Of a DNA stretch of 64,000 nt, positions 45,762-54,714 are shown one piece after another. Location: NCBI GenBank assembly GCA_036961205.1, contig JBALVI010000005.1, positions 62,001-126,000 on the forward strand, read 5' to 3'. The notes under the pieces were generated by a model that worked only from the letters and a program-made list of their open reading frames with translations, did not search any database and was not told the origin of the DNA. Each line of letters opens with the position of its first letter. Within the stretch, counting starts at the first letter, position 1. Position numbers and translations under genes: made by a program. This stretch comes from CALJFL01 sp036961205 (GTDB lineage Bacteria > Pseudomonadota > Gammaproteobacteria > Pseudomonadales > Halieaceae).

Positions 45762-46799
45762 GTGGCAACAAATCTTAGTAAAAGCGAAAAATCGGATTCG
45801 GGCGCTCGCCAGCAAGATGAGGGTCACCCACGTCTGTCTCTGGTAGATAAAATCCCCAGGAACACCGGTACAGAGTTCCACCCGGAGTGGATCGAAGACA
45901 TCCGCATTAACCTGAGCGCTGTCGAACGTCGCATCGCCAGCCTGGGTGCCCGTCGTTCGGTTAAAAAGGAATGGCAGGCCGCGTGGCTGCTGAAAGCCAT
46001 TTCGTGCATCGATCTAACCTCTTTAGCGGGCGATGATACTCCTGGCCGAATAAGGCGACTGTGCGCGAAAGCCCGCAATCCTGTGCGCACCGACGTACTT
46101 TCACAGCTCGGTGCTGAGGATTTGGGGCTGACTACCGGTGCGGTATGTGTCTACCACGAGATGATTGAAACGGCCGTAGCAGCACTGGCGGGCTCTGGAG
46201 TTCCGGTGGCAGCCGTTTCTACCGGGTTTCCTGCGGGCTTGTCTCCTATGGAAACGCGCCTGCGAGAGATCGAATTGTCTGTTGCTGCGGGCGCCGACGA
46301 AATTGACATAGTGATAAGCCGACGCAAGGTACTAAATTCGCAGTGGCGCGACCTGTACGACGAGGTCAAGGCGTTTCGAGCCGCCTGTGGTCCGGCTAGA
46401 CTTAAAACGATTCTCGCCACCGGAGAATTGGGCTCCATTGACAACATCGCCAAAGCCTCCATGGTTTGCTTAATGGCGGGAGCTGACTTCATCAAAACCT
46501 CTACCGGGATGGAAGCACAAAATGCCACTCTGCCGATAAGTTTGGTCATGGTACGGATGATACGAGAATATCTGGAGATGACAGGCCAGAAAGTGGGATT
46601 CAAACCTGCCGGAGGCGTTAGAACTGCCAAACAAGCCATAAATTATTTGGTTCTCATGAAGGAAGAACTGGGTAACGAATGGCTAGACCCCCAATTGTTC
46701 AGGTTTGGGGCTTCGGGACTTCTGGGCGATATAGAAAGGCAACTCGAACACAATGCAACCGGAAGATACGCGGCCATTAACCACCAGCCCATGGCATAA
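45762..46799 (+). CDS. deoC: Deoxyribose-phosphate aldolase, eukaryote-type DERA
   Basis: 345 residues, far longer than E. coli DeoC (259). The N-terminal third (ARRSVKKEWQAAWLLKAISC, IDLTSLAGDD) and the C-terminal TGRYAAINHQPM match animal DERA rather than classical bacterial DeoC. The Schiff-base lysine is K245 in ADFIKTSTGM and the second lysine K281 in VGFKPAGGVR; D182 is in ADEIDIVI. It cleaves deoxyribose-5-phosphate to acetaldehyde and glyceraldehyde-3-phosphate. GTG start with GGGGAG upstream. The aldehyde dehydrogenase gene starts nine bases after its stop. Confidence 0.94.
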   Translation: MATNLSKSEKSDSGARQQDEGHPRLSLVDKIPRNTGTEFHPEWIEDIRINLSAVERRIASLGARRSVKKEWQAAWLLKAISCIDLTSLAGDDTPGRIRRLCAKARNPVRTDVLSQLGAEDLGLTTGAVCVYHEMIETAVAALAGSGVPVAAVSTGFPAGLSPMETRLREIELSVAAGADEIDIVISRRKVLNSQWRDLYDEVKAFRAACGPARLKTILATGELGSIDNIAKASMVCLMAGADFIKTSTGMEAQNATLPISLVMVRMIREYLEMTGQKVGFKPAGGVRTAKQAINYLVLMKEELGNEWLDPQLFRFGASGLLGDIERQLEHNATGRYAAINHQPMA

Positions 46800-46808
46800 G
46801 AAGACGAT

Positions 46809-49226
46809 ATGACTGACGTGAACGAACTATTTCAAACCATGGACTATGGCCCTGCCCCCGAACAGTCAGATTACGTGCACGCCTGGCTGGAGCAGAACAA
46901 AACTGGTTTTGGGCTATTTATTGATGGCGAATGGACAGGCCCCAAAACATCGACCGAGACAATAGAAACCCGCAACCCGGCTAGCGGTGACTTGCTGGGT
47001 AATATTACTGCCGCAGGCGCGGACGACATTGACGCAGCCGTTGCGGCCGCCAAAAATGCATTCCCCGCATGGAGCAGTTCGGCCGGTCATATTCGCGCGA
47101 AGTACCTATATGCGTTAGCGAGGGCCGTACAAAAAAATAGCCGGTTTTTGGCGGTCTTGGAAACCTTGGATAACGGCAAACCGATTCGAGAATCTCGCGA
47201 TATCGATGTGCCACTGGTGGCGCGGCACTTCTACCACCACGCCGGCTGGGCCCAACTACTGGACCAGGAATTTCCCGACCAGGAGGCTCTGGGTGTCGTT
47301 GGTCAGATTGTTCCCTGGAACTTCCCAATCCTGATGATGGCCTGGAAAATTGCTCCCGCTATCGCCGCGGGTAACTGCGTCGTTATAAAACCCGCCGAAT
47401 ATACCAGCCTTTCGGCTCTGTATTTCGCTGAGTTGTGTCAGGAAGTCGGCTTACCGCCAGGGGTGGTCAATATCGTAACCGGCGCTGGCGCTACCGGCGA
47501 ACATATCGTCAATCATCCAGACGTCGCGAAAATTGTTTTTACAGGTTCAACACCGGTTGGCAAAAAGATTCGGGCTCAGACGGCGGGCACTGGCAAAAAG
47601 CTGACGCTTGAATTGGGCGGAAAATCACCTTTCATCGTATTCGAAGACGCCGATCTGGACAGTGCCGTTGAAGGACTGGTCGACGCCATCTGGTTTAATC
47701 AGGGCCAGGTTTGCTGTGCCGGCTCCAGATTATTGGTACAGGAAAGCGTAGCCGAAAAGTTAATCAAAAAAGTACAGCGCCGGCTGGAGAATTTCCGTGT
47801 TGGTGACCCCCTGGATAAAACGGTGGATATGGGCGCAATTGTCGATCCTATTCAGCGAGACCGCATCGAAACTCTGGTAAACCAGGGTGTCAGTGAGGGA
47901 GCCAGCCTGTGGCAGCCCGCTCTAAAACTTCCGGAAGCTGGCTGTTTTTATCCGCCAACACTGCTCACCAATGTAGAAACAAGTAACGTGGTTGCCCGCG
48001 AAGAGGTCTTCGGCCCGGTGTTAACTACGATGACCTTTCGCACCTCCAATGAAGCCATAGCGCTGTCCAACAACACCCGCTTTGGTCTCGCTGCCAGTAT
48101 CTGGTCAGAAAACATTAATCGCGCATTGGAGGTGGCAGCACAAATCAAGGCCGGAGTCGTCTGGGTAAACTGCACCAATCAATTCGACGCTGCGTGTGGC
48201 TTCGGCGGCTATCGCGAGTCGGGTTTTGGTCGCGAGGGTGGCAAGGAAGGAATGTATGAATACCTGAGGCCGTCCAGCAAAAAGTTTGAAGCGGACAATA
48301 TTGTCGCTAACCCTGTACCGGCTGAAGTTAAGAGAAACAAGGCAGTTGTCTCAGGTATTGACCAGACGGCCAAGCATTACATTGGCGGCAAGCAGGTTCG
48401 CGCTGACAATGGCCTCTCCAATACGGTGCTAGATGCCGCAGGATATTCAGCTGGCAAGGTCGCCGATGGCAGCCGCAAAGACATCAGAGACGCCGTAGAG
48501 GCAGCCTCCAAGGCTGGCGGATGGGCATCAGCAACCGCACACACCAGAGCACAGATCTTATATTTCATCGCGGAAAATCTGAACAGTCGCGCTACCGAAT
48601 TCCAACAGCGCCTTGTTTCGTTAACTGGCATGAGTAAGCGGGCGTCACGTGTGGAGTTTGAGGCAGCGCTGAGTCGCCTGTTCAGTTACGCGGCCTGGGC
48701 AGACAAATTTGATGGCTCGGTACACACGCCACCGTCGCGCAGCGTTGCGCTGGCAGTACATGAGCCTATTGGTGTTATGGGCATAGTGTGTCCAGACATT
48801 AATCCCCTACTTTCCTTTATTTCACTGCTGGCACCCGCGATCGCCATGGGTAACCGGGTTGTAGTTGTTCCCTCGCAGCGCTATCCGTTACTGGCGACAG
48901 ACTTCTATCAAGTACTGGAGACTTCCGATGTGCCCGGGGGCGTGGTGAACCTGGTCACCGGCGACCGAGAGTCTCTAAGTAAAACTCTTGCAGAGCATAT
49001 GCAAGTGGACAGCATGTGGTATCACGGTACTGCAGACGGTAGTAAAACTGTCGAGGAAGCTTCAGCCGCTAACTTGAAACGCACATGGGTAAGCTATGGC
49101 AAGGCGCGGGATTGGCTTTCAACCTCACAGGGCGAAGGCCGCCACTTTTTGAGAGAGTCATGCCAGGTCAAAAATATCTGGCTGCCTTATGGTGACGAGA
49201 GTAGCGGAGCCAACGCGGGTTATTAA
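46809..49226 (+). CDS. ALDH16-type two-domain aldehyde dehydrogenase
   Basis: 805 residues. The N-terminal domain (about 20-490) is a complete aldehyde dehydrogenase: E268 in LELGGKS, catalytic C302 in NQGQVCCAGSR, and VFGPVLTTMTF. A second ALDH-like part (about 520-805) has the cofactor-fold (LVSLTGMSKRASRVEFEAAL, VALAVHEPIGVMGIVCPDIN, VPGGVVNLVTGD). It has no ELGGK or catalytic-cysteine loop and ends with NIWLPYGDES. This is the ALDH16 layout; vertebrate ALDH16A1 lacks the cysteine but this protein keeps it. It likely oxidises DERA-derived acetaldehyde to acetate. Confidence 0.92.
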   Translation: MTDVNELFQTMDYGPAPEQSDYVHAWLEQNKTGFGLFIDGEWTGPKTSTETIETRNPASGDLLGNITAAGADDIDAAVAAAKNAFPAWSSSAGHIRAKYLYALARAVQKNSRFLAVLETLDNGKPIRESRDIDVPLVARHFYHHAGWAQLLDQEFPDQEALGVVGQIVPWNFPILMMAWKIAPAIAAGNCVVIKPAEYTSLSALYFAELCQEVGLPPGVVNIVTGAGATGEHIVNHPDVAKIVFTGSTPVGKKIRAQTAGTGKKLTLELGGKSPFIVFEDADLDSAVEGLVDAIWFNQGQVCCAGSRLLVQESVAEKLIKKVQRRLENFRVGDPLDKTVDMGAIVDPIQRDRIETLVNQGVSEGASLWQPALKLPEAGCFYPPTLLTNVETSNVVAREEVFGPVLTTMTFRTSNEAIALSNNTRFGLAASIWSENINRALEVAAQIKAGVVWVNCTNQFDAACGFGGYRESGFGREGGKEGMYEYLRPSSKKFEADNIVANPVPAEVKRNKAVVSGIDQTAKHYIGGKQVRADNGLSNTVLDAAGYSAGKVADGSRKDIRDAVEAASKAGGWASATAHTRAQILYFIAENLNSRATEFQQRLVSLTGMSKRASRVEFEAALSRLFSYAAWADKFDGSVHTPPSRSVALAVHEPIGVMGIVCPDINPLLSFISLLAPAIAMGNRVVVVPSQRYPLLATDFYQVLETSDVPGGVVNLVTGDRESLSKTLAEHMQVDSMWYHGTADGSKTVEEASAANLKRTWVSYGKARDWLSTSQGEGRHFLRESCQVKNIWLPYGDESSGANAGY

Positions 49227-49243
49227 GCAAAGACCCAGTAAAT

Positions 49244-49285
49244 ACGACCTCTTCCCACAACAGGTTGAGGCCGTTTCCCCCTTTT
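49244..49285 (+). terminator. Candidate rho-independent terminator after the ALDH16 gene
   Basis: Stem acgacctc (49244-49251) with gaggccgt (49267-49274), one mismatch and a 15-base loop. It is followed by a T-rich stretch, tttcccccttttgg. It lies between convergent genes and would end the deoC operon. The stem is moderate only. Confidence 0.35.
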
Positions 49286-49287
49286 GG

Positions 49288-49728
49288 CTAAGCGCTAACG
49301 GTAACCCAGACGCCTGCAGCAACCATAAGTAAACCACCCGCTCTTTGTAGATCAAGAGGCTTCAAAGACAGGCCAAACAGGCCAAAGTGATCAAGTAGAC
49401 TACCGATAAATAACTGTCCCGCAACAATCAGCACCACCGCCGGCGCGGCACCTATGTGCGGAATCATGTAAGCCATAGACGCCACTACAGCGAAGCCGAG
49501 TAAACCGCTGAGCAGAACATACCAGGGCAGGCTTTGCCAAGATCCCAAATTGCCACCACCCAAGAACATGAGTGGGATCAATGCCACGAGGGCGCCACCC
49601 GCGTGAACAATAAAGACGCTCTCCAATATCCCCAAGCGCTGGCCGATAATACTTGTGAATGGACCCTGTAAACCAATGGCCATGCCGCCTAACAGGCCAA
49701 TGAAAATGATGAGCATGAAGTGGTTCAT
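49288..49728 (-). CDS. DMT-superfamily transporter (YdcZ/DUF606 type)
   Basis: 146 residues with five hydrophobic segments: LIIFIGLLGGMAIGLQGPF, the pattern VHAGGALVALIPLMFLGG, WYVLLSGLLGFAVVASMAYM and IVAGQLFIGSLLDHFGLFG. Family members are half-size DMT proteins thought to dimerise in the inner membrane; substrates are unknown. It overlaps the esterase gene by four bases (ATGA) and so is co-translated with it. Confidence 0.85.
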   Translation of the reverse strand: MNHFMLIIFIGLLGGMAIGLQGPFTSIIGQRLGILESVFIVHAGGALVALIPLMFLGGGNLGSWQSLPWYVLLSGLLGFAVVASMAYMIPHIGAAPAVVLIVAGQLFIGSLLDHFGLFGLSLKPLDLQRAGGLLMVAAGVWVTVSA

Positions 49729-50678
49729 TTTACTCCCTGGGAATTAAGTGCCAAAAGAGCCGCGGACAGCGCGTCCAGATAACTACGACGCATTCGTTGG
49801 CTGATCTTCGCCTGCGGAACAAAATTCTCCGCGGCGTGGAATACCCCGGGAAACACTTCCAGTTGAGTTGCCACATCGGCCACCATCAGACGCTGCGCAT
49901 ATTCAATATTCTCATCCCGAAATAGGTCCTGCGTGCCAACCGTAATGTAGGTTGTAGGCAACCCGGAAAGATCTTTCGCTCGGCTCGGTGCAGCATACGG
50001 TGAGGCCTCGCTCCCCGGGTTTCCATCCAGGTACATTTCCCAGGCATTGAAGGAAGTTTGTCGATTCCACACCGGGTGGTTCTCTATCTGACCGGACGCC
50101 GTCGCATGCAAATTATCCAGCATTGGATACAACAGGAGTTGAAACGCCGGCTGCACTCCCCCGCGATCACGGCTCATCAAACAGACGCCGGCAGCCAGAC
50201 CTGCACCTGCGCTTACGCCGCCTATAGCGAGCCTGCCAGGATTAAGCCCAAACTCAGAGGCATTAGCGGACACCCAATTCAGGGCGTTATAGCCATCATC
50301 ACACCCTGCCGGGAACGGATGCTCAGGCGCCACCCGATAATCAACAGAGAAGACCGTACATCCACAGGCCTCGGCGATTGCCGGCGCAAAATCATCATCT
50401 GCGTCGCCCATAATGTAGCCGCCACCGTGCAACCAGATTAAGCCTGCCTGATGGTCTCCCGGGCTATCGGGCACAGAGATCTGCAGCGCGATGTCATTGC
50501 CGTCAATCGTGATAACCCTGTGGTGCCTTGAGACGTTGAATTTCGGGGCTTCCACGCCAGCGCCCATGGCCGCTATAGAAGCTCTGACCTCAGCGAGATT
50601 ATCGCGAGTAATCACGTCGTAGGGTATTAAATCGACGACGCCGAGTAATTCAGGGTCTATTAACTTTCTTGCATCCAT
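49725..50678 (-). CDS. Alpha/beta-hydrolase, hormone-sensitive-lipase (HSL) type
   Basis: 317 residues. The oxyanion motif is LIWLHGGGYIMGDADDD. The nucleophile serine is in AIGGVSAGAGLAAG (GxSxG), the acid residue in TQDLFRDENIEYA, and the histidine in GVFHAAENFVPQ. It should hydrolyse esters of short or medium chains in the cytoplasm. Together with the transporter gene it makes a two-gene operon. Confidence 0.9.
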   Translation of the reverse strand: MDARKLIDPELLGVVDLIPYDVITRDNLAEVRASIAAMGAGVEAPKFNVSRHHRVITIDGNDIALQISVPDSPGDHQAGLIWLHGGGYIMGDADDDFAPAIAEACGCTVFSVDYRVAPEHPFPAGCDDGYNALNWVSANASEFGLNPGRLAIGGVSAGAGLAAGVCLMSRDRGGVQPAFQLLLYPMLDNLHATASGQIENHPVWNRQTSFNAWEMYLDGNPGSEASPYAAPSRAKDLSGLPTTYITVGTQDLFRDENIEYAQRLMVADVATQLEVFPGVFHAAENFVPQAKISQRMRRSYLDALSAALLALNSQGVK

Positions 50679-50774
50679 ACTTGTTCAATCCATCTTGGTT
50701 TGATCGACGATATTATACAGACGTTGTGAGCGTACAGGGTCAAGTCTTGCCTTTTGCTTTGGCCATTCTGATGG

Positions 50775-50927
50775 GTGTCAGACGTAAGACCAGACCTCAT
50801 CTGTCACGGCGAAAACCTGTCTGTGCCGATACGGGAATCCCTCAGGCAGTACTACCCGGACGACTGGGCCACGGATTATACTCTGGAGCAGGTCAGAGGC
50901 GCGATCAGCGTAGGCAAAGCATTATAG
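50775..50927 (+). CDS. Possible 50-residue small protein (GTG start), or relic
   Basis: A 50-codon frame from GTG at 50775 to TAG at 50925-50927 has strikingly protein-like composition: SDVRPDLICHGENLSVPIRE, then SLRQYYPDDWATDYTLEQVR and GAISVGKAL. No good RBS precedes the GTG and a stop codon lies two codons upstream. It could be the end of a lost larger gene. It is in the 272-base gap between the HSL-esterase gene and mgtE. Not matched to any family I know. Confidence 0.35.
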   Translation: MSDVRPDLICHGENLSVPIRESLRQYYPDDWATDYTLEQVRGAISVGKAL

Positions 50928-50950
50928 GCTCTTGGGCAATCTGCTCTGAT

Positions 50951-52300
50951 TTATAAAATCAGTGCCGTCGCAAGGCCCAGAAAAGTGGCAAAACCCACGA
51001 TGTCTGTCACGGTCGTAAGAATCACACCACCGGCCAGCGCTGGATCAATGCTCAGTCGTTTTAGAATAAGAGGAATGAGAGCTCCGGCAAGCGCCCCTGC
51101 AAAAAGCACCGCCATCATGGCCATGCCGAATACCAACCCAAGCCAGGCATCTTCAAACCACAGAAATGCAATAGTAGAAACCACGCAGGACCAAAAAAGG
51201 CCGTTGAGCGCACCAATTCTCAATTCCTGCGAAACTAGCCGCAGTGAGTTGCTGCGCCCAATCTGGTCTAACGCCAAGGCCCGGGTAACCAGAGTCAATG
51301 TTTGACTCCCTGCAACACCGCCCATACTGGCAACCACCGGCATCAATATCGCCAGGGCCACCACTTTTTCGATCGATGCTTCGAACAGGCCAATCACCCA
51401 GGCTGCCAGGAACGCTGTGAACAAATTGATACCTAGCCATAATGCACGCTTGACGGAGCTGCGAACTACAGGCGCGAACAAATCAGGGTGCTGCTCCAGC
51501 CCCGCGCGGCCATAAATTGCCCGGTCAGCCTGATCACGTATCACATCGATAACATCGTCAACCGTTATCCGTCCCAGCAGTTGCCCGCCATCGCTGATAA
51601 CAGGCGCCGAAAGCAAGTCCTCATCTTCAAAAATTCGCGCGACCTCTTTTGCTGATGTCAATGGCCTTATCTCGGAGATGCCCTGACGCATCACCTCCGA
51701 AACACTAACTTCGACGTCCAATGAAACCAGGTCGCTTAGAGGCAGTAGCCCCAAATAACGGTTGTTGCGGTCGACGACGATCAAGCTATCCAGGTGTTCG
51801 GGCAGTTCACCTTCCCTTAGGCGAATACGCCGCAAAAAACGCAGAGCCGCCTTAAGGCTGACATCTGCGCGAATCGCTGTCGCATCCACGTCCATCAAAC
51901 CACCGGCGGTATCGTCTGGAAACTGACTGACTATTTGATAGCGCTGCTTGCTCTGATCATCCATAGCCTCAACCATGGCGTTGAGAACAGAAACGGGAAG
52001 ATCTTCGTCCAGATCAGCAAGTTCGTCCATCTGCACTGCAGACAGGCTTTCGATCAGTAGCGATTCATCGGTATGCGCTATCAGCTGCTGCCGAAGGTCG
52101 CCGCGAGATTCCAGTAATACTTCAGCCAACTTAGTGACGTCGAGTTGCTTCCAAACCGCTATGCGTCGCGAGCTGGGAACAGACTCAATGACTCGCGTCA
52201 ACTCTGCGGCAGATGCTGTCTCGAGAAGCTGCGCGATCTCAGCGCTGTCGTCCTCCTCGAGTACATCAACTATTTCTTGTACTTTTGCTTGACTGGTCAT
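50951..52300 (-). CDS. mgtE: Magnesium transporter MgtE
   Basis: 449 residues from the ATG at 52300, preceded by GAGGGAGA; an in-frame ATG at 52360 adds 20 residues without an RBS. The N-domain superhelix is near 1-130, with FPDDTAGGLMDVDATAIRAD leading into two CBS domains (NNRYLGLLPLSDLVSLDVE, DGGQLLGRITVDDVIDVIRD). The five-helix membrane domain includes PVVASMGGVAGSQTLTLVTR and ends TDIVGFATFLGLATALIL. It imports Mg2+, gated by cytosolic Mg2+ at the CBS/N domain. Monocistronic. Confidence 0.94.
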   Translation of the reverse strand: MTSQAKVQEIVDVLEEDDSAEIAQLLETASAAELTRVIESVPSSRRIAVWKQLDVTKLAEVLLESRGDLRQQLIAHTDESLLIESLSAVQMDELADLDEDLPVSVLNAMVEAMDDQSKQRYQIVSQFPDDTAGGLMDVDATAIRADVSLKAALRFLRRIRLREGELPEHLDSLIVVDRNNRYLGLLPLSDLVSLDVEVSVSEVMRQGISEIRPLTSAKEVARIFEDEDLLSAPVISDGGQLLGRITVDDVIDVIRDQADRAIYGRAGLEQHPDLFAPVVRSSVKRALWLGINLFTAFLAAWVIGLFEASIEKVVALAILMPVVASMGGVAGSQTLTLVTRALALDQIGRSNSLRLVSQELRIGALNGLFWSCVVSTIAFLWFEDAWLGLVFGMAMMAVLFAGALAGALIPLILKRLSIDPALAGGVILTTVTDIVGFATFLGLATALIL

Positions 52301-52420
52301 GCCCCAAATCTCCCTCTGATAATCTGAGAACACAGGCATCCCAGCCACTTTGTCATTCATTGCGCTAAGCAGAGCCAGCCATCTCGTTATTTTTATAGTG
52401 TGCGAGTGCGGTAAAAAAAT

Positions 52421-52927
52421 CTATGCCGAATAGAGGATGCCAGTCACTGCTTCGATTTTTACCGAGTCGCTGTACACCAGCGCAAAATCGCTTGAACGCC
52501 TTGCAACGAAATGCAAATAGCCTTGCTCACTGTCATCTCGCGTCGTCAGGCGCAGCCTGCAGTCTTCAATGGGGCCACAATTTTCGGGCATTCTGAGCTT
52601 GATATCTGCGGCTTCAACTGGCATTGAGATATCTGCCTGATTGAGTCTGTGCAAGCTGGACTCAAGCCTGCTAATAAGTGCTATTTCCGTTGCCTCGATG
52701 ACCAGTTTCGCTACGCCGAGCTCCTTCGATCCGCGGCGCAGCCGCGTCTTGCGGTAGGTCTCCAGGGCCAGATACACACGACCTTCCTCTGTTCGCACTG
52801 CATTCGTATGCGCGTGGGCAGAAGACTCGGGCAGGCTAGCAGTGGCAGAGGGATGTCGCTGCTGAATTTTCGGGTTATGCCGGGTACTGCTCTGGTAGGA
52901 AGACAGTGCTGTTTCGAATGTAGTCAT
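52421..52927 (-). CDS. Hypothetical protein
   Basis: 168 residues, not recognised. The first 45 residues look unstructured (Ser/His/Ala rich). The middle part is a helical basic segment (LALETYRKTRLRRGSKELGV, LVIEATEIALISRLESSL). The end is beta-rich (RLRLTTRDDSEQGYLHFVAR). No membrane segment or signal. Divergent from the sigma-54 activator gene, so they might share a control region. Confidence 0.6.
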   Translation of the reverse strand: MTTFETALSSYQSSTRHNPKIQQRHPSATASLPESSAHAHTNAVRTEEGRVYLALETYRKTRLRRGSKELGVAKLVIEATEIALISRLESSLHRLNQADISMPVEAADIKLRMPENCGPIEDCRLRLTTRDDSEQGYLHFVARRSSDFALVYSDSVKIEAVTGILYSA

Positions 52928-53103
52928 TACTTGTTTGCTAATGCAGCCTCTGGTTACGTGTGGTGTTATTAATACAAGTTACGTGCCAGAGACTTCTTTT
53001 TGAGCGATATAACACCTAACTGTCTGTGATATATAGCTTTAACTAGTGCGCTCGCAAGAGAGTTGTCTGTTGGCCTCACGTATTTGACGGCTATAAACAT
53101 GTA

Positions 53104-53125
53104 TATTGCACATTACTATGCAATA
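53104..53125. promoter_or_regulatory. Inverted repeat upstream of sigma-54 activator gene
   Basis: Perfect 7-base arms tattgca (53104-53110) and tgcaata (53119-53125) with an 8-base spacer. It ends 17 bases before the start codon at 53143, where a repressor or autoregulator could act. Nearby bases are A/T-rich, so chance is possible. Confidence 0.3.
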
Positions 53126-53142
53126 TTTGCTATTGTTGCTGA

Positions 53143-54519
53143 ATGCCTGACTTGCAACCTGCCCTCTTGACCCACACCGCCATCTTATTTAGCCAGCGAG
53201 ACGACGACCTGCTACCTCGTGATTCGCTGCATAGCGCAGGATTTACGGTCGTTGAATGTTCGCGGGGCCAGTCGAGCAACATGCTGACTCAAATTGAGAA
53301 CGCCTCACCGGTTTTACTGGTGATCGATGGCGGGATTGCAGAGCGAGATCTGCATAGCATTGTGCAGACTAACAAAAGTCGTTCTGCGCAGGTGGTACTG
53401 CTGGGTGGCCACACCCAGCAGGCTCGTTTTTCAAGCTATGTGGCTGCCGGTAAGGCCATGTATATCAGGCGACCCCTGGATGCCGGCTATCTGACCGAGC
53501 TATTCAAGGATATCTATCAGGACGCTGACGCGGCTACCCGTCGCGGCGCGCGCAAGCAACGTGCCGTCGCCATGGACCAGTTCGGTGCTATCTACGGCAG
53601 CTCTGCACCCATGCGGGATATGTATCGATTCTTGCGCAAAGCCGCTGCCAGTGAATCAGTATTGTGTATCCATGGAGAAAGCGGCACCGGTAAAGAGTTG
53701 GTCGCTGAAGCAGTCCACGCCTACTCCGCACACAGCAGCGCTCCGTTTGAAGCCATCAACTGCGCCGCAATACCGGCGGAGCTGGTGGAAAGCGAGTTGT
53801 TTGGTCACGAAAAAGGCAGCTTCAGCGGCGCCGTAGCAGAGCACATCGGCATATTTGAACGGGTTGGTCGTGGCACTTTGCTGCTTGATGAAATTACCGA
53901 AATGCCACATGGCATGCAGGTCAAATTATTGCGCGTTCTTGAAAGTGGCCGCTTTCGGCGCGTTGGTGGTGAGGTTGACCACAATTATCAGGCCAGGGTT
54001 ATCGCTGCCACCAATCGCGATCCCTTGGCAGCTGTGCGTCAGGGCAAGCTGCGCGAAGACCTGTTTTACAGAATAAGCCAGTTGGAAGTCAGAGTGCCAC
54101 CGCTACGTGAGCGTGGTCAGGATATCGTGGAGTTGTCGCGGTTGTTTGTCGCCCAGTTTGACGAAGACAATGACCGACGCTTAAGTCTTACACCACAAGC
54201 TGAAAAGGCGTTGGCAAATTACGCCTGGCCGGGCAACGTTCGGCAACTGTGGAATGTGATCCAGAAGGCCTGCACCATCTCCAGGGATAAAATAGCAATT
54301 GAGGACCTGCCACTGGAGCAACCTACACCAGTTGTAGAAAAGCCTGACGAAAATACAATCACTGTGCCAATCAACAGACCGCTACACGAAGCAGAGCAAG
54401 ACCTTATTGAAGCGTGCTTGAAAAGGAACTCAGGCGACAAGACCCTGACTGCGAGTAACCTGGGAATTAGCCTAAGAACATTGTATGCGCGTCTGGAAAA
54501 ATATCGGCACTCTGAGTAA
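53143..54519 (+). CDS. Sigma-54-dependent transcriptional activator, variant GAFTGA loop
   Basis: 458 residues. The N-terminal domain (1-130) resembles a receiver fold but lacks a clear phosphoacceptor pocket. The central AAA+ domain has Walker A GESGTGKE (178-185), GSFSGA (225-230) in place of GAFTGA, Walker B GTLLLDE (244-250) and arginine-finger REDLFYRI. The C-terminus has a Fis-type helix-turn-helix (LTASNLGISLRTLYARLEKY). The length and layout resemble FleQ/atypical regulators. Orphan: no sensor kinase is adjacent. A candidate operator lies upstream. Confidence 0.9.
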   Translation: MPDLQPALLTHTAILFSQRDDDLLPRDSLHSAGFTVVECSRGQSSNMLTQIENASPVLLVIDGGIAERDLHSIVQTNKSRSAQVVLLGGHTQQARFSSYVAAGKAMYIRRPLDAGYLTELFKDIYQDADAATRRGARKQRAVAMDQFGAIYGSSAPMRDMYRFLRKAAASESVLCIHGESGTGKELVAEAVHAYSAHSSAPFEAINCAAIPAELVESELFGHEKGSFSGAVAEHIGIFERVGRGTLLLDEITEMPHGMQVKLLRVLESGRFRRVGGEVDHNYQARVIAATNRDPLAAVRQGKLREDLFYRISQLEVRVPPLRERGQDIVELSRLFVAQFDEDNDRRLSLTPQAEKALANYAWPGNVRQLWNVIQKACTISRDKIAIEDLPLEQPTPVVEKPDENTITVPINRPLHEAEQDLIEACLKRNSGDKTLTASNLGISLRTLYARLEKYRHSE

Positions 54520-54714
54520 GCGTCAAGCTTTCTTGATAAGGCTGACATTGAACAGGAAATAGCCGATCTGAGGGCGTAGTCTATTCAGGCGAGCACCAAG
54601 CTGGAAGAATTTAAAACGGCTGGAGAAGAAGGTTGGGATAGTAAGATCGATGAAATGGAAAAGGTCGGCGATGCGTGCAAGCACTCTTACAATTACTTCA
54701 AGCCGCAGTTCTAA
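54520..54714 (+). pseudogene. Relic of a small coiled-coil protein gene with internal stop
   Basis: In the frame following the activator stop codon the DNA reads SSFLDKADIEQEIADLRA, then TAG, then SIQASTKLEEFKTAGEEGWD, SKIDEMEKVGDACKHSYNYF and a final stop at 54712-54714. The composition and heptad-like pattern resemble short helical stress-type proteins (sll1863-like). There is no start codon, and the in-frame stop at 54577 breaks it. The family assignment is a guess. Confidence 0.5.

Noticed and set aside
36272..49226. Genomic island
   Set aside because: No integrase, tRNA junction, direct-repeat ends or visible composition shift; reads as a native catabolic locus.
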